Assembly (NCBI RefSeq): GCF_003369795.1
Contig: NZ_CP026730.1
Coordinates: forward strand, 7,431,001 to 7,495,000
DNA: 64,000 nucleotides
Direction: 5' to 3'
Source of the DNA: Streptomyces sp. CB09001
GTDB lineage: Bacteria > Actinomycetota > Actinomycetes > Streptomycetales > Streptomycetaceae
Part shown: positions 59,628-64,000 of the stretch, one piece after another
Numbering within the stretch: position 1 is the first letter of the stretch
How the letters are laid out: each line of letters opens with the position of its first letter
Made by a program: the position numbers and the translations under genes
The notes under the pieces: generated by a model
Told to the model about the DNA's origin: nothing
The model's input: the letters and a program-made list of their open reading frames with translations, nothing else
Databases searched by the model: none

Positions 59628-61249
59628 CCGGGAACGTGACCGCCCGACCGTCGGGGGCGGACCCGCTCGTCGAGATCAGCGGGCTGACCCTCGGCCCGGC
59701 GCAGGGCGGCGCGCCCGTCCTCCACGACGCCTGCCTGACCATGCCGCGCGGACAGGTGCTGGGAGTGGTCGGCAGGTCCGGATCGGGCAAGAGCAGCCTG
59801 GCGTACAGCCTGCTCGGGCATGTCCGCCCCGGTCTGGAGGTGCGCTCCGGAACCGTCCGGGTGGCGGACCTCGACCCGTTCGACCGCGCGGACGCCCGTC
59901 GACTGCGTGGACGGGTCGTGTCGTTCCTGGGGCAGGACCCCGCCTCCTCGCTCAACCCCGCCCTCCGGATCGGCACGCAGATCGCCGACGCGGTCCGACT
60001 GCGCTCGCCCGCGAGGCGTGCGCACGAGGTCCGTGCGCAGGTCGAGGAACTGCTGCTGTCCGTGCGGCTGCCGGCCGACCGGGCCTTCCGGCGACGGCTG
60101 CCGCGTCAGGTGTCGGGAGGACAGGCGCAACGGGTCGCCCTCGCCCTCGCCCTGGCGGGTGCGCCCGCCCTCCTGGTCCTCGACGAGCCCACCAGCGGTC
60201 TGGACACGGTGCTGGCGGACCGGATGCGCGGCCTGCTGGCCGAGGTTCTGTCCGACGGGGAGCGCGCCGCGTTGCTGGTCAGCCACGACCCGGCGTGGAT
60301 CGCGTCCGTGGCGCACGAAGTCGTCCGCCTGGAAGGAGGCCGGATCGCCGGTGCCGGGAAGCCCGACGCGCCGGTGCCCGCCCCGCGGTCGTCCGCGAGC
60401 TCCGCGAACGGCGGCGGCCCCGGCCCGAGCGGTGTGCCGCGTACCGGCTCCGGCGGTGTGCCGCATACCGGCTCCCGCGGTGTGCCGCGTACCGGCTCCG
60501 GCGGAGCGCTGTCCGTGCGCGGGCTGGACGCGGCCCACGGGCGTGTGCCCGTGCTGCACGACATCTCCCTCACCGTCCCGGCAGGTTCCTGCACCGCCGT
60601 CGTGGGTCCCTCGGGTTCCGGCAAGACCACCCTCGCCCGGTGCCTCGCGGGGCTGCACCGGCCCGCGCGGGGGAGCGTCGAGTGGCGGGAGGACGGTGCG
60701 GAGGGCGGGCACGGCGCCCCGGTGCTGCTCGTCGCGCAGGATGCGCGCGGCGCCCTCAACCCACGGGAGTCCGTGCGCGCCGCGCTCATGCGACCCCTCG
60801 GGCGGCACCATTCCGCCGCCGACGCCGCCCGCGAAGCCGCACGCCTGCTCGGCCTGGTCTCACTGGACGCCGACGTGCTGGCCCGCCGGCCGGGGGAGCT
60901 GTCGGGAGGCCAGCGCCAACGTGTCACGCTGGCCAGGACGTTGGCCGCGCAGCCACGTGTCCTGGTCTGTGACGAGATCACCTCCGCGCTGGACCGGGAG
61001 ACGGCGAGCGGGGTCCTGGCCCTGCTGGACTCGCTGCGCCGGACGCTGGGGGTGACGGTCGTGATGGTGACGCACGACCTGACGGCCGCCGCCCACCACG
61101 CGGAGCGGGTCGTGGTCCTGGACGCGGGCCGGGTGGCCGAGACCGGTCCCGTGGACCGGGTGCTCACCGCCCCCGAGCACCCCGTCACCAGGGCACTGCT
61201 CACCCATGCCGACGGTGCCGTCCTCGCCGTACCGGATCAGCGTCGGTGA
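59624..61249 (+). CDS. Fused double ABC ATPase (DppD-DppF)
   Basis: 541 residues holding two ATPase domains. First: VVGRSGSGKSSL, QVSGGQAQRVALA, VLDEPTSGLD. Second (from about 300): VGPSGSGKTTL, LSGGQRQRVTLA, VCDEITSALD. A linker with three 8-residue repeats (GVPRTGSG units, about residues 270-292) comes from a DNA minisatellite. The second Walker B has EITS in place of EPTS. ATGA overlap with the permease. Confidence 0.9.
   Translation: MTGNVTARPSGADPLVEISGLTLGPAQGGAPVLHDACLTMPRGQVLGVVGRSGSGKSSLAYSLLGHVRPGLEVRSGTVRVADLDPFDRADARRLRGRVVSFLGQDPASSLNPALRIGTQIADAVRLRSPARRAHEVRAQVEELLLSVRLPADRAFRRRLPRQVSGGQAQRVALALALAGAPALLVLDEPTSGLDTVLADRMRGLLAEVLSDGERAALLVSHDPAWIASVAHEVVRLEGGRIAGAGKPDAPVPAPRSSASSANGGGPGPSGVPRTGSGGVPHTGSRGVPRTGSGGALSVRGLDAAHGRVPVLHDISLTVPAGSCTAVVGPSGSGKTTLARCLAGLHRPARGSVEWREDGAEGGHGAPVLLVAQDARGALNPRESVRAALMRPLGRHHSAADAAREAARLLGLVSLDADVLARRPGELSGGQRQRVTLARTLAAQPRVLVCDEITSALDRETASGVLALLDSLRRTLGVTVVMVTHDLTAAAHHAERVVVLDAGRVAETGPVDRVLTAPEHPVTRALLTHADGAVLAVPDQRR
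60429..60500. repeat. 24-bp minisatellite, three units, in the ABC linker
   Basis: Units 60429-60452, 60453-60476 and 60477-60500; first and third identical, the second differs at two bases. Encodes the GVPxTGSx linker repeats between the ATPase domains. Confidence 0.9.
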
Positions 61250-61272
61250 AGGACGTCTTACGGCAGGCGGAA

Positions 61273-61298
61273 GGAGCGCCCCGGTCACCGGGGGCTCC
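61273..61298. terminator. Hairpin between ABC ATPase and AMP ligase genes
   Basis: GGAGC and CCCCGG pair with CCGGGG and GCTCC across a 3-nt loop with one bulged G. Between convergent ends at 61249 and 61312. Confidence 0.6.
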
Positions 61299-61311
61299 TC
61301 CGCGCCGGGCC

Positions 61312-62997
61312 TCACGGCCGGGGCAACTGCCGCGCCAGTGCCGCCTTGTCGACCTTCCCGACCGCGGTGAGCGGAAGCCGGGGAACCCGCACCACCTCGT
61401 CCGGAGCCTTGTACCCGGCCAGCCCGCGCGCCCTCAGATGGGCGGCGAGCGCCCGGATGCCGGGAGTCGCGCCCGTACACACGACGAAGGCGACCGACCG
61501 TTCACCCCACCGCTCGTCCGGCACCCCGACCAGCGCCGCCGCCGTGATCGCGGGATGCGTCAGCAGCTGCTCCTCCACCTCCACCGCGGCGACCTTCTCG
61601 CCGCCACGGTTGATCTGGTCCTTGAGCCGCCCCACCACCACGAGGTGACCGGACGGCAGTCGCCGCACCACGTCTCCGGAGCGGTAGTAGCCGTCCGGCG
61701 TGAACGCGGTGCGGTTGTGCTCCTCGGCGCGGTAGTAGCCACGCAACGTGTACGGACCCCGGGTGAGCAGCTCACCCGCCGTACCGTCCGGCACGGGCCT
61801 GCCGTCGGCGTCCACCACGAGCACCTCGTCGTCCGGCGAGACCGGCCGGCCCTGGGTGGCGCAGACCAGGTCCTCGGGGTCGTCGAGGCGGGTGAGGTTG
61901 ATCAGGCCCTCCGCCATGCCGAAGACCTGTTGCACGGTCACCCCGAGCGCCGGTCCGAGCTTGCGGGCGTGGTCCTCGGGCAGCCGCGCCCCGCCGACCT
62001 GCACCACCGAGAGGCTGCCGAGGTCCCAGGAGCCGGACGCGGCCTCGTCCGTCCAGTGGGGGACGAGCGGGGGCGTCAGCGAGGTCAGGGTCACGCCCTC
62101 CCGCTCGACGAGGGCGAACGCCGTCTGCGGGCTGGGGTCGGGCGCGACGACGACGGTTCCCCCGGCCATGAGGGTGCCCAGCACACCGGGGCAGGCGAAG
62201 GCGAAGTTGAACCCGAGGGGCAGCACCGCGAGGTACACGGTGCGGGCGTCGAGTGCGCAGACCTCCGCGCAGGCGCGCGCGTTGTAGGAGTAGTCGTCGT
62301 GGGTGCGCGGGATGAGTTTGGGAAGTCCCGTGGTGCCGCCGGACAGCAGCAGGAGGGCGACATCGGCGGCGTCGGCAGCGTCCTCGCCGGATGCGGCACC
62401 GGATGCGGCACCGAATGCGACACCGGACGCGGCACCGGACCCGGGGCCCGACGCGGACGGTGTGTCCGTCCGCAGCGCCTCGAAGGGGACGAAGCCTTCC
62501 TCGGTCCCGGGATCGCCGACCACCACGACGTGCCGCAGCGAGCCGCCCGGCCCCTGCTCCGCCCGTACCTCGCGCATCAGTTCGCGGTGGTCGAACCGGG
62601 CGTGCCGGTCGGGCACCACGCAGGCCACGGCGCCCGCCACGCGCACCAGGTGGCCGATCTCCAGGCGCCGGTGGCCCGGCATGGCGTGCACCGGAACGGC
62701 ACCGACGCGCTGCAGCCCGAACCACACGAGCACGAACTCCGCGCAATTGGGGAGCTGGACCACCACGCGGTCGCCCCGCCCGATTCCGAGTCCTCCCAGT
62801 CCGCGGGCGACACGGTCGGCCTCGGCGTCCAGCTCCGCGTAGGTCCACCGCCGGTCGCCGTCAACCAGGGCGACATGCCCCGCATGGACCGCCGCAGTCT
62901 CCCGCAGCCGGGCGGCGAAGGTCACCCCCTGCCAGTGCCCGGCGGCGCGGTAGTGCGCCGATTCGGCCTCGGACCAGGTCCGTTGAGTCTCGCTCAC
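61312..62997 (-). CDS. Aryl-acid AMP ligase (EntE/DhbE/PchD-like)
   Basis: 561 residues. DRVVVQLPNCAEFVLVWFGL, A3 LLLLSGGTTGLPKLIPRTHD, YPHN-type region, A5 VFGMAEGLINLTR, A7/A8 GYYRSGDVVRR, A10 LTAVGKVDKAALAR. Loads salicylate or 2,3-dihydroxybenzoate as adenylate onto the aryl-carrier domain of the divergent NRPS. The GTG start is at 62997. An Ala/Gly/Ser linker just before A3 (about residues 184-204) comes from a 12-bp repeat. Confidence 0.92.
   Translation of the reverse strand: MSETQRTWSEAESAHYRAAGHWQGVTFAARLRETAAVHAGHVALVDGDRRWTYAELDAEADRVARGLGGLGIGRGDRVVVQLPNCAEFVLVWFGLQRVGAVPVHAMPGHRRLEIGHLVRVAGAVACVVPDRHARFDHRELMREVRAEQGPGGSLRHVVVVGDPGTEEGFVPFEALRTDTPSASGPGSGAASGVAFGAASGAASGEDAADAADVALLLLSGGTTGLPKLIPRTHDDYSYNARACAEVCALDARTVYLAVLPLGFNFAFACPGVLGTLMAGGTVVVAPDPSPQTAFALVEREGVTLTSLTPPLVPHWTDEAASGSWDLGSLSVVQVGGARLPEDHARKLGPALGVTVQQVFGMAEGLINLTRLDDPEDLVCATQGRPVSPDDEVLVVDADGRPVPDGTAGELLTRGPYTLRGYYRAEEHNRTAFTPDGYYRSGDVVRRLPSGHLVVVGRLKDQINRGGEKVAAVEVEEQLLTHPAITAAALVGVPDERWGERSVAFVVCTGATPGIRALAAHLRARGLAGYKAPDEVVRVPRLPLTAVGKVDKAALARQLPRP
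62387..62446. repeat. 12-bp tandem repeat, five units, in the AMP-ligase gene
   Basis: Units start at 62387, 62399, 62411, 62423 and 62435 with consensus CCGGATGCGGCA; the last is diverged. Encodes an Ala/Gly/Ser-rich loop. Confidence 0.85.
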
Positions 62998-63071
62998 GGG
63001 CTACGCCTCTCATCTTTTGCCGGGCCTCCGGCTCTGGCGCCGAGTCCCGTCATGTGATTACGATGTGAACT

Positions 63072-63094
63072 ATAGAAATGATAATCATTTCTAT
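63072..63094. promoter_or_regulatory. Zur/Fur-type palindrome between AMP ligase and NRPS
   Basis: Perfect 23-bp palindrome: ATAGAAATGAT, a central A, then its exact reverse complement. The only AT-rich block around. Located 31 bp before the NRPS start and 75 bp before the divergent ligase start. The AATGATAATCATT core is of the Fur-family type; Zur control of the coelibactin genes is known in S. coelicolor. Confidence 0.85.
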
Positions 63095-63124
63095 CTAGCA
63101 CCGTCCGACCGGAAGGCAGCACCA

Positions 63125-64000
63125 GTGAGCGATGAAGCAGTCGTCCAGGCGCGGACAGCGGAAGGAGACGTCGGCAGCCGCGACCGCCACGCCCCCGCCG
63201 CGGTGCGGGAAGCCGTGGCAGGCGCGCTGGAGATCGCACCGGAGGAGTTGGAGGACGACCGTGACCTCTTCGAACTCGGCCTCGACTCACTGGTCTTGAT
63301 GTCCCTGGTCGGTACCTGGCGGCGCGAGGGCAGCACGGTCACGTTCCAGGACCTCACGAGCAGGCCGACCCTGCGGGACTGGACGACCCTGCTCGCGCGG
63401 GCCGGGAACGACGACACGGTCACCACCGCCCCGCCCGGGCCGCCCGCGCCGGTGACCGGTGCGGATCGGGACTCGGACTCCTTCCCGCTGGCCACGATGC
63501 AGCACGCCTACTGGATCGGACGCCAGGACGGACAGCCCCTCGGCGGCGTCGCCGCGCACTTCTACGTCGAACTCGACGGCCACGGCGTCGATCCGGTCCG
63601 GCTGGGCACCGCCCTGCGGGCGCTCGTGCTGCGGCACGGCATGCTGAGGGCCGTCTTCGACGAGGACGGCCGTCAGCGCTTCGGTGCCGCCGGGGTGCCG
63701 CTCACCGTCCACGACCTGCGCGAACTCGCTCCCGTCGAGGCCGAGTCCGAGCTGGAACGGCTGCGCGAGCGCAACACCCACGCCCGCCCGGACATCGGCG
63801 CCGGTGACGTCTTCCGCGCGGCCCTGTGCCTGCTCCCCGACGGCAGGACCCGCCTCCAGATCGACCTGGACATGATGGCCGGTGACGCGCTGAGCCTGCG
63901 GGTCCTCCTGTCCGACCTGCGCCGCTTCTACGAGTGTCCCGACGAACCGCCGCGCGAACTCGGGCTCGACTACCGGCGCTACCTCGCGGAGCACGACGCC
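63125..64000 (+). CDS. NRPS, first module (aryl carrier and heterocyclisation domains), runs off the window
   Basis: First 292 residues. An aryl carrier domain (about 25-95) holds the phosphopantetheine Ser in FELGLDSLVLMS. A cyclisation (Cy) domain starts near 120 with FPLATMQHAYWIGRQDGQPL and contains DMMAGDALS, the DxxxxDxxS motif that replaces HHxxxDG in Cy domains. So the enzyme takes the aryl group and couples it to Cys/Ser/Thr with ring closure, as in PchE or HMWP2. GTG with GGAAGG 8 nt upstream. Confidence 0.92.
   Translation, partial: MSDEAVVQARTAEGDVGSRDRHAPAAVREAVAGALEIAPEELEDDRDLFELGLDSLVLMSLVGTWRREGSTVTFQDLTSRPTLRDWTTLLARAGNDDTVTTAPPGPPAPVTGADRDSDSFPLATMQHAYWIGRQDGQPLGGVAAHFYVELDGHGVDPVRLGTALRALVLRHGMLRAVFDEDGRQRFGAAGVPLTVHDLRELAPVEAESELERLRERNTHARPDIGAGDVFRAALCLLPDGRTRLQIDLDMMAGDALSLRVLLSDLRRFYECPDEPPRELGLDYRRYLAEHDA

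Noticed and set aside
1-64000. tRNA, rRNA, integrase or attachment site
   Set aside because: No cloverleaf, rRNA or recombinase signature was noticed by eye on either strand, so no mobile island can be claimed.

Overview
The window comes from a high-GC actinomycete, almost certainly a Streptomyces. Third codon positions are very GC-rich, GTG starts and 4-bp ATGA/GTGA overlaps are common, and MarR, TetR and SufR-like regulators are dense. The content also fits: CebR-type operator, second enolase, HyaS-like lysyl oxidase, CmlR-type efflux pump, RppA/SCO7671-like type III PKS, and the start of a coelibactin-type NRPS cluster. From memory the order resembles an arm of the S. coelicolor chromosome (about SCO7637 to SCO7682) with extra genes inserted; no comparison could be run. 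No rRNA, tRNA, CRISPR array, intact insertion sequence or prophage was seen.

Layout. 1-3.7 kb: cut-off cellulose-binding protein with a CebR box, an SRPBCC/TetR pair around twin palindromes, and a second enolase divergent from a MarR regulator. 3.8-13.8 kb: small metabolic genes (VOC proteins, saccharopine dehydrogenase-like, EF-hand protein, aldo/keto reductases, GNAT, 2H phosphoesterase) and a deletion scar near 8.40 kb joining two truncated genes. 13.9-25.2 kb: HyaS-like protein, oxidoreductases, a hydrolase with a sortase signal, K+ channel, CmlR-type pump behind a possible leader peptide, and a three-gene DUF2945/DUF488/alkyltransferase-like operon. 25.2-31.3 kb: a pterin-type cluster (RibD-like reductase, FolP2-like, FAD reductase, FolE) divergent from a Cys-containing SufR-like regulator, followed by a hemerythrin-like/DUF2249 protein and a second SufR-like regulator.

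31.4-43.3 kb: SulP transporter; type III PKS, methyltransferase, FAD oxidoreductase and UbiA prenyltransferase; a lipoprotein/cupredoxin/membrane-protein operon; and a MarR-controlled CoA-ligase, amidohydrolase, SDR and MaoC operon. 43.3-52.3 kb: PaaX-type regulator divergent from a tightly coupled operon with an amino-acid ABC transporter, a CapA-like protein, a CaiB/BaiF CoA-transferase and two 2-hydroxyacyl-CoA dehydratase-like subunits that lack most of the expected Fe-S cysteines. This is the best candidate here for an undescribed system. 52.3-55.5 kb: two secreted hydrolases. 55.6-64 kb: the left part of a coelibactin-type zincophore locus (ferredoxin, peptide-type ABC importer, aryl-AMP ligase, first NRPS module) with two Zur/Fur-like boxes.

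All functions are read from the sequence and from family knowledge; none is backed by a database search.
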